A DNA stretch of 64,000 bases from Alkalicoccobacillus porphyridii (GTDB lineage Bacteria > Bacillota > Bacilli > Bacillales > Bacillaceae_D): the NCBI RefSeq assembly GCF_007293315.1, contig NZ_VLXZ01000007.1:1-64000 (forward strand), read 5' to 3'. A program made the position numbers and the translations under genes. This document shows positions 18,835 through 27,168 of the stretch, piece after piece (the stretch's first letter is position 1; each line of letters begins with the position of its first letter). The notes below the pieces were generated by a model. The model ran no database searches. It was not told the DNA's origin and saw only the letters and a list, made by a program, of their open reading frames with translations.

Positions 18835-19182
18835 TCAGTCCTTTAATACCTGGATAAGAGATTCTATAATGGCTGCCGCACCAGCTAAGGCAAGAATATG
18901 AGCTAGATAAATAAACACGCCTGGCCAAAGCAGCCAGCCTCCATATAAAAACGATGTAGTCCATACACCCATGCACCAATGGCAGCTTAATAGCTTACCC
19001 ATCCATCTGCGCAACCCTTTACCGGATGGCTCCAAATAGTACACAGATTGACCATCTACAACCTCCTCTTTTGTCTCAACAAAAGGCTGCCGAACCCAGC
19101 TCGTAATCTCATCATAAACAAGTAATCTGGTTAATCTAAATGCAGCGAGTATTAAAACTAGCCAAGCATAGCCTTCGATCAT
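18835..19182 (-). CDS. yjcA: DUF1360 membrane protein, YjcA-like sporulation protein
   Basis: 115 residues with hydrophobic segments at about 5-20, 70-90 and 92-108. The middle contains VRQPFVE and LLSCHWCMGVW, the signature I associate with DUF1360. B. subtilis YjcA has the same length and family and lies in the crust-gene cluster downstream of fabI, which is where this copy lies too. The ATG at 19182 has GGAGGG upstream; a GTG at 19200 is less likely. It heads the operon with the RmlD-like reductase and a glycosyltransferase, tying these to sporulation. Orthology is inferred from family and position. Confidence 0.75.
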   Translation of the reverse strand: MIEGYAWLVLILAAFRLTRLLVYDEITSWVRQPFVETKEEVVDGQSVYYLEPSGKGLRRWMGKLLSCHWCMGVWTTSFLYGGWLLWPGVFIYLAHILALAGAAAIIESLIQVLKD

Positions 19183-19256
19183 CCCCGTCCCTCCTAGCAC
19201 CTACTATTCTAGATGTATGTCTAATTAGACTTGTCCTATTCTCTTTCTAGACAAAC

Positions 19257-19283
19257 ACCCTCTTTGTATTTGTGCATATAGTA
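19257..19283 (+). promoter_or_regulatory. SigK-type promoter of the glycine-rich protein gene
   Basis: AC at 19257-19258, 16 bases, then CATATAGTA at 19275-19283, an exact fit to AC-N16-CATAnnnTA. It lies 33 bp before the ATG. Confidence 0.6.
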
Positions 19284-19316
19284 CTGTAGAACATTGGAGA
19301 GGGGACGGTATTTCTT

Positions 19317-19730
19317 ATGAATCGTTTTTTTCAAAACAATCGACGTCAACAACCATCTGTTTATTTGCTTCCTCCTGTTGTTGTAGAACAATATTTGCAT
19401 CAATGGATCTATACAACGATTCCTGGATACGGAAGAGTCATTGCATATGTAGCCGATTTTAATCGTAATACGGGGATGGTATCCTTGCTTGTGTATCAAG
19501 CACCTTTTTATAATCAACAGTTTGTTCAAGTGCATAATACGGATTTGGTAGGAGTTAGTCCGTATTTTGGTCCTACACCTCCAAGACCGGGACACGGCGG
19601 TGGCGGTGGTGGTGGCGGCCAAGGACCGTGGCACCCTGGCGGTGGGCAAGGACCCTGGAACCCTGGCGGCGGGCAGGGTGGATTTTGGCCATGGATTTGG
19701 ACCCAATTTGGCGGCAGTCAACAACGTTAA
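19317..19730 (+). CDS. Glycine-rich spore-coat-like protein
   Basis: 137 residues. The first 80 are compact and aromatic (PSVYLLPPVVVEQYLHQW, GYGRVIAYVADF). The tail (about 88-137) is Gly/Pro/Trp-rich, with two GGGQGPW repeats ending in PWIWTQFGG. Low-complexity Gly/aromatic tails without a signal peptide are common in coat proteins. The SigK-type promoter upstream and the DUF1360 gene next door support a spore role. I do not recognise the family by name. The large opposite-strand open frame over the same region is a composition artefact. Confidence 0.75.
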   Translation: MNRFFQNNRRQQPSVYLLPPVVVEQYLHQWIYTTIPGYGRVIAYVADFNRNTGMVSLLVYQAPFYNQQFVQVHNTDLVGVSPYFGPTPPRPGHGGGGGGGGQGPWHPGGGQGPWNPGGGQGGFWPWIWTQFGGSQQR

Positions 19731-19775
19731 AAATAATCTAGCCCCTATCTTTTAATAATTCAGAAGCAAAACAAA

Positions 19776-19818
19776 AAGGCCCAAACGATGATTAGGTCAA
19801 CATCATCGTTTGGGCCTT
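19776..19818. terminator. Bidirectional terminator between the spore island and fabI
   Basis: The 16-bp perfect stem AAGGCCCAAACGATGA pairs with 19803-19818. It separates convergent genes ending at 19730 and 19844. Confidence 0.9.
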
Positions 19819-19843
19819 ACTTTTGTTCCAGACTCTTTCCTTT

Positions 19844-20623
19844 TTATAACGACAGGATATTATATCCACCATCTACGTGAAGGATTTCACCGGTAATGCC
19901 TCTTGCCAGATCACTAACTAAGAAAAGAGCTGTATCTCCAACCTCTTCTTGAGTCGTTGTTTTGCGCAGAGGAGACTTCTCTTCAATTTCCTTAAGCACA
20001 TCATTAAAACCGCCAATTCCTTTAGCCGCAAGAGTACGGATCGGGCCTGCAGAAATAGCATTAACACGAATTCCATCTTTACCTAGATCATTAGCTAGGT
20101 ATTTTACACTTGCATCTAGAGACGCTTTAGCAACACCCATAACATTATAGTTTTTAACTACTTTTTCTCCACCTAGGTATGTAAGCGTAATGATGCTGCC
20201 GCCTTCTGACATAAGCGGACGAGCTTCTTTTGCCACAGCTGTTAAAGAGTACGCGCTAATATTTTGCGCTAGCAAAAATCCGTCGCGCGTTGTATTAAGG
20301 TACTCTCCCTCAAGCTCATCCTTATTAGCAAATGCAATACAGTGAGCCAAGCCATGAATCGTGCCTACTTCATCTTTAATTTGATTAAATGTGTTAGCAA
20401 TCTCATCATCATTTGTAATATCACAAGGCAATACCAAATGGTCATCACGATCCAGCGTTTCGACAAGCTGGCGTACATTTTTTTCTAGGCGTTCTCCTGC
20501 ATATGTAAAGATTAAACGGGCTCCCGCGTTCGCAAGAGATTGTGAAATTCCCCAAGCAATACTTCTTTTGTTTGCTACTCCCATAACAACAAATGTGCGA
20601 TCTTCAAGCGATAATTGATACAT
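19844..20623 (-). CDS. fabI: Enoyl-[acyl-carrier-protein] reductase (NADH)
   Basis: 259 residues, full family length. It performs the last reduction of each fatty-acid elongation cycle. Visible features are the start MGVANKRSIAWGI typical of FabI rather than other SDRs, a GERLEKNVRQL segment, the catalytic Tyr-x6-Lys (YNVMGVAK), and the C-terminal GEILHVDGG. The ATG has AGGAGG upstream. It is monocistronic, with TACAAT as a plausible extended -10 in the upstream gap (20624-20683). Unlike fabH, no FapR palindrome is seen there. Confidence 0.97.
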   Translation of the reverse strand: MYQLSLEDRTFVVMGVANKRSIAWGISQSLANAGARLIFTYAGERLEKNVRQLVETLDRDDHLVLPCDITNDDEIANTFNQIKDEVGTIHGLAHCIAFANKDELEGEYLNTTRDGFLLAQNISAYSLTAVAKEARPLMSEGGSIITLTYLGGEKVVKNYNVMGVAKASLDASVKYLANDLGKDGIRVNAISAGPIRTLAAKGIGGFNDVLKEIEEKSPLRKTTTQEEVGDTALFLVSDLARGITGEILHVDGGYNILSL

Positions 20624-20683
20624 TCTGTTTCCTCCTATTTATAGCTACTAGCTTATAATCTTACTGATTGTACCATACTTCTA

Positions 20684-21595
20684 TTAGTTCTGGTGACACT
20701 CTGCCAGTAGGCGTTGAAAATCCTCTGGTGCCTCTGCTTCAAATACTAGTTCTCGATTTGTAAATGGATGAGTAAAATATAATTTACAGCTATGTAGAGC
20801 CTGATGAGTTAATCCTGCAGATTCGCCACCGTATAGTGTATCTCCTGCAAGAGGGTGACCAAAAAAGGCAAAATGGACACGAATTTGATGTGTCCTCCCC
20901 GTTTCTAACGCAACACGAACGTGTGTGAAACCTGTTCCAACTGCTTTAGTCTCATAATGTGTGACAGCTGGTTTACCGTCCTGCGTGACCATTCTTTCAA
21001 TGATACTATTAGGGTTTCTGCCAATTGGAGCAGAAATAGTGCCAGCTTCTGGGTTAACCTGACCATGAACAAGTGCTTCATAACGTCTGTTCAGCGTCCC
21101 CGCCTTTTGCTGTTTACTCATTTGATCATGTGCATATCTGTGCTTTGCTATTAACAGAAGTCCTGATGTTCCTCGATCTAAACGATTGACAGGATGAAAA
21201 GTCGCTTGGATGTCTTGATCCTGATAATAGTTTAATACTGCATTTGCAAGAGTGCCCATCGGATACTCTCTAGATGGAATGGTTGCCATGCCAGCAGGTT
21301 TATTTATGACTAGGAAATGCTCATCCTCAAAAACGATAGAAAAGAACCCCTTTTCCGCCATTAAGCCTGGTGACGGCGTTTCAGGTGACAGCTTCACAAA
21401 CACAGTATCACCTGTCTGAAGGATAGTTCGAACATTTTTCACTTCACCGTTAACCTTTAACTCCCCACCATTAAACTTAATAGAAGCCAGCATCTTTTTT
21501 GAAATTTGTTTCTTCACACGTAAAAAAGCTTTTAGACTCATCTTGTCGGAAGCTTCATCCACGATCCAAACAAAGCTTGGCTGATTATTCACCAA
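20684..21595 (-). CDS. RluA/RluD-type RNA pseudouridine synthase (YjbO-like)
   Basis: 303 residues. After a basic S4-like N-terminal part (about 1-75), the catalytic domain carries VINKPAGM near residue 97 and the family motif [15 protein letters not shown], whose aspartate (about 140) is the nucleophile. [10 protein letters not shown] marks the C-terminal part. It converts uridine to pseudouridine in rRNA or tRNA; the exact site is not readable. The start is TTG, overlapping the end of nadK, whose last codons supply the ribosome site. In B. subtilis yjbO also follows the NAD kinase gene. Confidence 0.92.
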   Translation of the reverse strand: MVNNQPSFVWIVDEASDKMSLKAFLRVKKQISKKMLASIKFNGGELKVNGEVKNVRTILQTGDTVFVKLSPETPSPGLMAEKGFFSIVFEDEHFLVINKPAGMATIPSREYPMGTLANAVLNYYQDQDIQATFHPVNRLDRGTSGLLLIAKHRYAHDQMSKQQKAGTLNRRYEALVHGQVNPEAGTISAPIGRNPNSIIERMVTQDGKPAVTHYETKAVGTGFTHVRVALETGRTHQIRVHFAFFGHPLAGDTLYGGESAGLTHQALHSCKLYFTHPFTNRELVFEAEAPEDFQRLLAECHQN

Positions 21596-22382
21596 TAAAT
21601 GACTCCTTTACACGTTTCCAAAACGGAAAAGGTCGGAATCGAGCAAAGCGGATTTTCTCCTCTGCTACTCTGCATTGAATCGAGGCAATCTCCTCATGAT
21701 TAATCGTGTAATGATCAATCGTCACTTGAACATCCGTATTATCAAGTAGCTTCAATAAACAGGTATGGTGTTGTGGAAGGACAAGCGGTGAACCCACTGT
21801 TCGGTACACTCTGTTATTAATGGATGCCATCTCAGAAATTTGTAAAGAAGCCAGGGATGGATGAAGAATGGCTCCACCAAGTGCCTTATTATAGGCGGTG
21901 CTGCCTGATGGCGTTGATATACATAGTCCATCGCCTCTAAAGGTTTCAAATACTTCTCCTTTAATTTCTACATTACAAACGAGAGAAGATCCTTCAGAAT
22001 TTTTTATCGTTGATTCATTTAATGCAAGATATCTTTTCGGTTTTGTTTCATCGCCGTAACGTACAACTACTTCTAAAAGGGGATATTCTACAACCTGGTA
22101 AGGAGTTTTTGCAATGTGAATAATTAAATTATCCACTTCGCTTGGGATCCAATCTGCATAGAACCCTAAATGCCCCGTATGCACTCCTACAAATGCCGTT
22201 TCTTCCAGCCTGTGACTGTAATCATGAAAGGCTTGAAGAAGTGTGCCATCTCCTCCTACCGAGATTACAACCTCAGGCGATTCCTGGTCTTGAGATAATC
22301 CAAATTCATTTAATGATGCTGTAATTTGTGTAATTAAGTCATCCGAAATGGTATCTCCTCGAGAAGCTACTGCGTATTTCAT
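21585..22382 (-). CDS. nadK: NAD kinase
   Basis: 265 residues from the ATG at 22382, which has AAAGAGGCGAG upstream; this length matches B. subtilis NadK. It phosphorylates NAD to NADP in the cytoplasm. The [10 protein letters not shown] motif at about 43-52 and the conserved [15 protein letters not shown] segment of the family are present. It lies 23 bp after sasB and overlaps the pseudouridine synthase gene, giving the order sasB-nadK-rluD seen in B. subtilis. Confidence 0.95.
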   Translation of the reverse strand: MKYAVASRGDTISDDLITQITASLNEFGLSQDQESPEVVISVGGDGTLLQAFHDYSHRLEETAFVGVHTGHLGFYADWIPSEVDNLIIHIAKTPYQVVEYPLLEVVVRYGDETKPKRYLALNESTIKNSEGSSLVCNVEIKGEVFETFRGDGLCISTPSGSTAYNKALGGAILHPSLASLQISEMASINNRVYRTVGSPLVLPQHHTCLLKLLDNTDVQVTIDHYTINHEEIASIQCRVAEEKIRFARFRPFPFWKRVKESFIGE

Positions 22383-22405
22383 AGGCTCGCCTCTTTTCAC
22401 ATGAA

Positions 22406-23038
22406 TTACTGAATATTTTGCTGCTGATGCTTAGCCATAAGCAATCTTTGTGCTTCTCGAACTTCATCGCGAATAATGGACATTTCTTCATCCAGCTTAA
22501 ACGCAGCCTCTGAAGCTCTCATTAAACGACTACTAATTTCTTCTGGTATCTCACCACTATACTTATATCGCAAAGAGTGTTCAATTGTTGCCCAAAAATT
22601 CATTGATAATGTGCGAACCTGCAGTTCTACTTGAATTTTCTTCTCACCATGTATGGTTTGAACAGGGTAGCAAATAATCAAATGGTACGAGCGGTAGCCG
22701 CTCGGTTTTTGTTCGAGGATATAATCCCTCTCTTCAAGGATTTCAAAATCAGTTCGTTTTTTTATCAAATCAACAACTGTCTCAATATCCTCCACAAATT
22801 GTGTAACGATTCTGACCCCAGCCAAGTCCTGCATATCCTGTTCTAAACAGTCAAACGAAATCTTTTTTCTAGCTGCTTTATTTAAAATACTGGATACCGG
22901 TTTTACCCGCCCCGTTACAAACTCAATTGGTGTATGTCTTGAGGACTTTTGATATTGCTCTCTAATTCCTTTTAACTTCACCTTTAATTCCTCAACTGCC
23001 TGTTTATATGGTGACAGGAGTTCGTCCCAGCTATTCAT
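22406..23038 (-). CDS. sasB: Small alarmone synthetase SasB/RelQ (GTP pyrophosphokinase)
   Basis: 210 residues, a single synthetase domain with no hydrolase, TGS or ACT part. The [12 protein letters not shown] segment (substrate binding) and [23 protein letters not shown] (catalytic glutamate region) are diagnostic of the small synthetases. It makes (p)ppGpp from ATP and GTP/GDP. Position between yjbL and nadK equals B. subtilis yjbM. A second synthetase, more like SasA/RelP, is at 41395 in this window. Confidence 0.93.
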   Translation of the reverse strand: MNSWDELLSPYKQAVEELKVKLKGIREQYQKSSRHTPIEFVTGRVKPVSSILNKAARKKISFDCLEQDMQDLAGVRIVTQFVEDIETVVDLIKKRTDFEILEERDYILEQKPSGYRSYHLIICYPVQTIHGEKKIQVELQVRTLSMNFWATIEHSLRYKYSGEIPEEISSRLMRASEAAFKLDEEMSIIRDEVREAQRLLMAKHQQQNIQ

Positions 23039-23059
23039 ATAATCACCACCATTAAAGGT

Positions 23060-23443
23060 TTATTCAAATGTAAAGGCTGTACGAACAGCCTGTTCAAATT
23101 TTTCCCCATAATTCCCGTTACCCTCTATATTTTCTAAGAGAAATGAGAGCTCCTCCTGAAACTGAAAAAGCTCCTTTTTTACGTTTTGTTGCAGCTCTAC
23201 TACAATTGGTTTTTTTGATTCATAGATCTTACGAAGCACTGGCCACATTTCCCGATGAAAAATAATATGGTGGAAACCCGTTTCATTCTCAAGTATGTAA
23301 ATAAACGCAAAACCATCTGAATCAACTAGTAGACGTGCTCCAGGATTTAGATCCTTTGCTACGTCATTTGGTAACCATTCATGGCTTTTTGCCAGCCAAT
23401 TCTGGCCATCCTCTTGTATATCTACTATGTGTAATTTGTGCAT
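23060..23443 (-). CDS. yjbL: UPF0738 family protein, YjbL-like
   Basis: 127 residues with GAGGAGACTGC upstream of the ATG. It is acidic, soluble, without recognisable catalytic motif; the middle has LLVDSDGFAFIYILE and the C-terminus is helical (FQFQEELSFLLENIEG). Its place directly before sasB equals B. subtilis yjbL, and the length agrees, which is the main basis of the name. Function unknown. Confidence 0.75.
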   Translation of the reverse strand: MHKLHIVDIQEDGQNWLAKSHEWLPNDVAKDLNPGARLLVDSDGFAFIYILENETGFHHIIFHREMWPVLRKIYESKKPIVVELQQNVKKELFQFQEELSFLLENIEGNGNYGEKFEQAVRTAFTFE

Positions 23444-23624
23444 TTAGCAGTCTCCTCATTCCTTGGCAAAAACGTGCAAGGTGATTCCGCTCTTATTTTA
23501 TCACATTTTCGCTTATGAGCGAATCAATAGTGGTGATTTCCGCTAGTGTTGAGCATTAAAATAGAGTATGACATAATATATTGATTATCTTATTACCCAC
23601 GTTAAAATTTGAAGGAGAATCATT

Positions 23625-24215
23625 ATGTCACAAGAACTAGAATATGAGGCAAAAAGCCTGCTCAATGCTACTGACTTTACAAAGCTAATTAACGACTTAA
23701 AATTATTGGATGAGAAAAAAGTCCAACAACATAATCATTATTTTGAAACCAGTGATTTCTCCTTTCGAAGCATGGGATCAGCTTTACGAATTCGAGAGAA
23801 AAACGAATCCTTCACACTAACTCTTAAGCAGCCAGCTGAGAACGGTGGTCTCCTTGAAACCCACCAGAAGCTAAGCAAGGAGGAAATGAACCTTGCTCTT
23901 TCGCAAGGCACCTTGCCCAGTGGAAAGGTGTATCACCAACTGGAGGGGCTTGGACTCGCCGAAAAAACCATTCGTTTCCTTGGAACACTAACAACGGAAC
24001 GGATCGAAAAACCATTCGCGGACGGTGCTGTTTTTCTTGATAAAAGTAGCTATCTTCAAGCCGTTGACTATGAAATTGAATTTGAGGGCCACTCTTTAGA
24101 CTATGCTGAGAAGACACTTAAACAACTTTTAGAAGACAAAGGGATTCCCCAGCAGGAAACAGCAAACAAAGTAGCTCGTTTTTTTGCAAGGAAAGCTGAG
24201 ATAGAAGGGGAATAA
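23625..24215 (+). CDS. yjbK: CYTH domain protein, YjbK-like
   Basis: 196 residues. The N-terminus carries the ExExK signature (ELEYEAK) of CYTH phosphohydrolases, with further charged strands (ALRIREK, FTLTLKQP) that line the triphosphate tunnel in this family. CYTH proteins bind or hydrolyse triphosphate compounds; the B. subtilis homologue lies next to the alarmone synthetase gene sasB, as here. GAAGGAG precedes the ATG. It is divergent from yjbL. Confidence 0.88.
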   Translation: MSQELEYEAKSLLNATDFTKLINDLKLLDEKKVQQHNHYFETSDFSFRSMGSALRIREKNESFTLTLKQPAENGGLLETHQKLSKEEMNLALSQGTLPSGKVYHQLEGLGLAEKTIRFLGTLTTERIEKPFADGAVFLDKSSYLQAVDYEIEFEGHSLDYAEKTLKQLLEDKGIPQQETANKVARFFARKAEIEGE

Positions 24216-24280
24216 TATTGTTATAAAGATGAATGTACATGGAGGAATTGGAGGTTCTGTGTATCAGTGCTTCGATTGTC

Positions 24281-24490
24281 GCTCCCGAAAATGGGGGCAT
24301 GCTTACCGCGGGAAGGTAATGAGCCATCTCGACTACGTCGATCTATCTCAATGAACCTTTTTATCCCGAAGCTATCAGCCCTCCATTTTCGTCCGCTTGT
24401 TGTTAGTGGCAGGCATCAGGGTTAAGAGGAGTTAGTCAGTGAAAATAATCTGATTTAAATTCCAAAGAAAAGCACGAGGCAGACCGACAT
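24281..24490. repeat. Large imperfect palindrome, dispersed repeat family 1, copy A
   Basis: This occupies most of the 460-bp gap between yjbK and yjbJ. The core at 24281-24399 begins GCTCCCGAAAATGGGGGCATG and ends with CCCTCCATTTTCGTCCGCTTG, which pair with each other. ACCGCGGGAAGGT pairs imperfectly with the later AACC...CCCG region. A conserved tail AGCACGAGGCAGAC follows and is part of a GGCAGACC/GGTCTGCC hairpin at 24478-24507. A second copy is at 43367-43590. No coding frame is present. Confidence 0.85.
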
Positions 24491-24676
24491 TTAAGGGTTG
24501 GTCTGCCACTTTATTTGCTGAGGCCGTCCCCGTGGAAAGAGGAGTGTATTTTCGAAGTATGGTCCTTCATGAGCTTAAAACACTCATGCCCAGCCTCGGC
24601 ACTTCTATGTTAAAACAAACGTTCAAAGAGAAGTGATTAATCTGTTCAGATGTGTAAGCTAAAAAAACGGGGTTTT

Positions 24677-25366
24677 TTATACGTTGCGATATGTGTTCAT
24701 TACCTTTGGCACATACGCCATTGTCTCTTTAAAAGGCGGGATGCCTTTATATTTATCTACATTTCCTGGACCTGCATTATACGCAGCTAATGCTTTTTCA
24801 ATATTGCCGTTATATTTATTTAGCATGCTTTTTATATATTTTGCTCCACCATTAATGTTCTGTTCTGGATTAAATACATCCTGTACGCCTAAACCTCTTG
24901 CAGTGGCAGGCATCAGCTGCATAAGTCCCGAGGCACCAGCGTGACTTTTTGCATTTGGATTAAAATTCGATTCGTGTTTAATAATAGAATATAATAATTT
25001 TGGATCTAATGAATAACGGGCTGCTGCTTTTTGAATTAGCTCATCATACTTGCCTAATTTACCTTGTTGACTGGGTGCTTCATATACAGAATTTGTTTGA
25101 CTCACCGTTTTTGTTTGTTTGTCTAAACCAGGTAATTGCTGTTGAACTTGTTCAAATTTCTCCCAAGCTGCTTGCGAAAGAAATAGATCACTAACAAGGG
25201 AAGATGAAGGCTGCTGAACTGAATTCTGGTTCAATAATTGACTGGAGAAAACACTTGAAAATGAAGAAGACGTGTCTGATGGTGACGAGTTAGACGGATT
25301 AATCCAAGCTTGTTGAGTTTGATTTCTAATACTAAACAATTGATTCTTTAGTACCGTATAATCCAA
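24677..25366 (-). CDS. Lytic transglycosylase, YjbJ-like
   Basis: 229 residues. The first 110 are Ser/Gln-rich and poorly conserved, without a clear signal peptide. From about residue 115 there is a complete SLT domain: YSIIKHESNFNP with the catalytic glutamate, ASGLMQLMPATA, and LAAYNAGPGNV. It would cleave the peptidoglycan glycan strand to anhydro-muropeptides. The start is TTG with ATGAGGAC upstream. Position between yjbK and yjbI equals B. subtilis yjbJ. Export without a signal peptide is unexplained. Confidence 0.88.
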   Translation of the reverse strand: MDYTVLKNQLFSIRNQTQQAWINPSNSSPSDTSSSFSSVFSSQLLNQNSVQQPSSSLVSDLFLSQAAWEKFEQVQQQLPGLDKQTKTVSQTNSVYEAPSQQGKLGKYDELIQKAAARYSLDPKLLYSIIKHESNFNPNAKSHAGASGLMQLMPATARGLGVQDVFNPEQNINGGAKYIKSMLNKYNGNIEKALAAYNAGPGNVDKYKGIPPFKETMAYVPKVMNTYRNV

Positions 25367-25576
25367 TGGTATGTCCTCATCTCTCTAAAACATTTTAATT
25401 TCATTATACAAAAGTCCTATTTGACGAACAACCATTTTTGTAGTTTTTTGATGACTTTTTGTCTTATAATGTGGATAAGTGCTTGAGCATTTCCCAACTA
25501 AGTACAGATTATTTGATGTTCTATATGAAGGTTGCTACAATATGATCAAGGTTTGACAAAAGGAGTTGCTCTAGTA

Positions 25577-25969
25577 ATGCCAGAACCTTCTACCACGCCC
25601 TATGAAGCATTAGGTGGCGAGGAAGTACTCTCAACTTTAATTGATACATTTTATGATTATGTGGCCAAACACCCGTTATTGTCAGATATATTCCCAATTG
25701 ATTTAACAGAGACTGCTTATAAGCAGAAGCTATTTATGACTCAATTCCTTGGAGGGCCCCCTCTATATACTGAAGAATTTGGACATCCGATGCTACGTGC
25801 TAGACATCTTCCTTTCCCTATTACAAAGGAGCATGCCGAAGCATGGCTTACCTGTATGCAGCAGGCTTTAGAGGATGTGGGTGTGAACCCAGTTGTTTGT
25901 GATTATATGATGGAACGATTAACGCTAACGGCCCACCATATGGTCAATCAACCAAACAATACGCCATAG
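25577..25969 (+). CDS. yjbI: Truncated haemoglobin, YjbI-like (group II)
   Basis: 130 residues from the ATG at 25577, preceded by AAAGGAG at 11 bases; B. subtilis YjbI has about 132. PYEALGGEEVLSTLIDTFYDYV is divided here as the N-terminal PYEALGGEEVL and following helix B/C. FLGGPPLYTEEFGHPMLRARH includes the proximal His region and the GP(x)YT pattern of group II proteins. It binds haem and oxygen. It ends 15 bp before spxH and is probably cotranscribed with it, as in B. subtilis. Confidence 0.9.
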   Translation: MPEPSTTPYEALGGEEVLSTLIDTFYDYVAKHPLLSDIFPIDLTETAYKQKLFMTQFLGGPPLYTEEFGHPMLRARHLPFPITKEHAEAWLTCMQQALEDVGVNPVVCDYMMERLTLTAHHMVNQPNNTP

Positions 25970-25984
25970 AAAGGAGAATGACCA

Positions 25985-26893
25985 TTGAAACCTCAGGAAA
26001 TGTTAGCAGCTTGTGATGACAAACAAGGTGTTTGTGGTCTTGTTCCCGGAGTGTCGTATCCCGCTAAACAACAAAAACCAATTGAGATCTATACTTTTAT
26101 TGATCCATTGTGCTCAGATTGCTGGGCTATTGAGCCAACACTGAAGAAGCTGTACCACGAATATGGAGCCTATTTCAGAATACGTGTGTTGTTAGCAGGG
26201 CAACTGAAGGTGTGGAATGCTTGTCCTTCTCTTGTGAAAACTAATAAGAGACGGACATTTCAAGAAGATCCTGCAGGAGCTAAGGGAATGGCTTGTGAAG
26301 GATCCGTACATTTTGATGCAGATCAGCTTGAGCCATATCGTGCTTCACTCGCTATCAAGGCTGCAGAATTGCAAGGTCCACAGGCAGGCACAAGATTTCT
26401 ACGTAAGTTAAGAGAATACTTATTTCTAAAAAAGATGAATATTACTGAGGAACAGGTACTCATTCAATGCGCAGAAGATTCTGGTCTTGACGTCGAGTCA
26501 TTTGAATTTGATCTTCATTCACCAAGCGCTGCTAAAGCGTTGCAATGCGACGCTAAAACCACCAAGGAAATGGATGTTGAAACCGTCCCAACCTTTGTCT
26601 TTTTTAATGATAACTATGAAGAAGAAGGAATGAAGGTATCAGGACAGTATCCTTACCACGTTTATGTAGACATCTTAGAAAAGATGCTTGGCTATAAGCC
26701 AGAACGAGCAGAGTGTGTTGGAATAGAAGGTTTTCTAAAACAGCATTCCTTTGTAGCAACAGTTGAGGTTGCTGCTGTTCTTGATATTAGTGAGGAAGAA
26801 GCAACTAAGCAATTAAAAGCCTTATTACTTCAACAGAAGGTAGAAGCTGTGCCATATAAATACGGCTACTTCTGGCGTTATGTTAAAAAGTAA
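25985..26893 (+). CDS. spxH: ClpXP adaptor protein SpxH (YjbH)
   Basis: 302 residues, TTG start with AAAGGAG upstream. The DsbA-like thioredoxin fold carries DPLCSDCWAIEP, with cysteines at about 43 and 46, followed by a family-typical Cys/His-containing N-terminus. SpxH binds Spx and hands it to ClpXP for degradation under non-stress conditions. Its client gene spx is 4.4 kb away in this window, as in B. subtilis. It is followed by a terminator. Confidence 0.93.
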   Translation: MKPQEMLAACDDKQGVCGLVPGVSYPAKQQKPIEIYTFIDPLCSDCWAIEPTLKKLYHEYGAYFRIRVLLAGQLKVWNACPSLVKTNKRRTFQEDPAGAKGMACEGSVHFDADQLEPYRASLAIKAAELQGPQAGTRFLRKLREYLFLKKMNITEEQVLIQCAEDSGLDVESFEFDLHSPSAAKALQCDAKTTKEMDVETVPTFVFFNDNYEEEGMKVSGQYPYHVYVDILEKMLGYKPERAECVGIEGFLKQHSFVATVEVAAVLDISEEEATKQLKALLLQQKVEAVPYKYGYFWRYVKK

Positions 26894-26923
26894 GGCATGA
26901 ACAAATGGACAGACTCATATACT

Positions 26924-26958
26924 AAAAACAGGGCATCCTTTCACGGCGCCCTGTTTTT
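26924..26958 (+). terminator. Terminator after spxH
   Basis: The stem AAAAACAGGGC pairs with GCCCTGTTTTT, which also forms the T-run. Confidence 0.85.
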
Positions 26959-26988
26959 GTCTGTGTATACATGAAAGGAGTGACAAAA

Positions 26989-27168
26989 TTGAACGTAATG
27001 GCCTGGATAGTTCGGCTCGGTCTAATATTTGTTGCCTTTATCCTTTATTTGCTTGGCCTAATGAAAATCATTCCCGTACTGCTTGGCAGCTTCCTACTGT
27101 TTATGGCTATTTTTTTTGCTATTCGTCCCTATCAAAAAAAACAAAAGTTTAAAGGTTTCAGGCTTTAA
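26989..27168 (+). CDS. Small membrane protein, 59 residues
   Basis: Two hydrophobic segments (about 6-22 and 26-43) are followed by a basic tail (RPYQKKQKFKG), so the C-terminus is probably cytoplasmic. AAAGGAGTGA lies just before TTG 26989; an ATG 18 bases further upstream overlaps that site, and a later ATG is at 26998. It lies after the spxH terminator and its stop overlaps the convergent pepF stop by 4 bp. I do not recognise the family. Confidence 0.6.
   Translation: MNVMAWIVRLGLIFVAFILYLLGLMKIIPVLLGSFLLFMAIFFAIRPYQKKQKFKGFRL

Noticed and set aside
19236-19724. Minus-strand open frame opposite the glycine-rich gene
   Set aside because: The plus strand has a SigK-type promoter, a plausible start and a terminator; the antisense product is low-complexity and has no ribosome site.
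20624-20683. FapR box before fabI
   Set aside because: I looked for the TTAGTACCT palindrome; nothing close is present.
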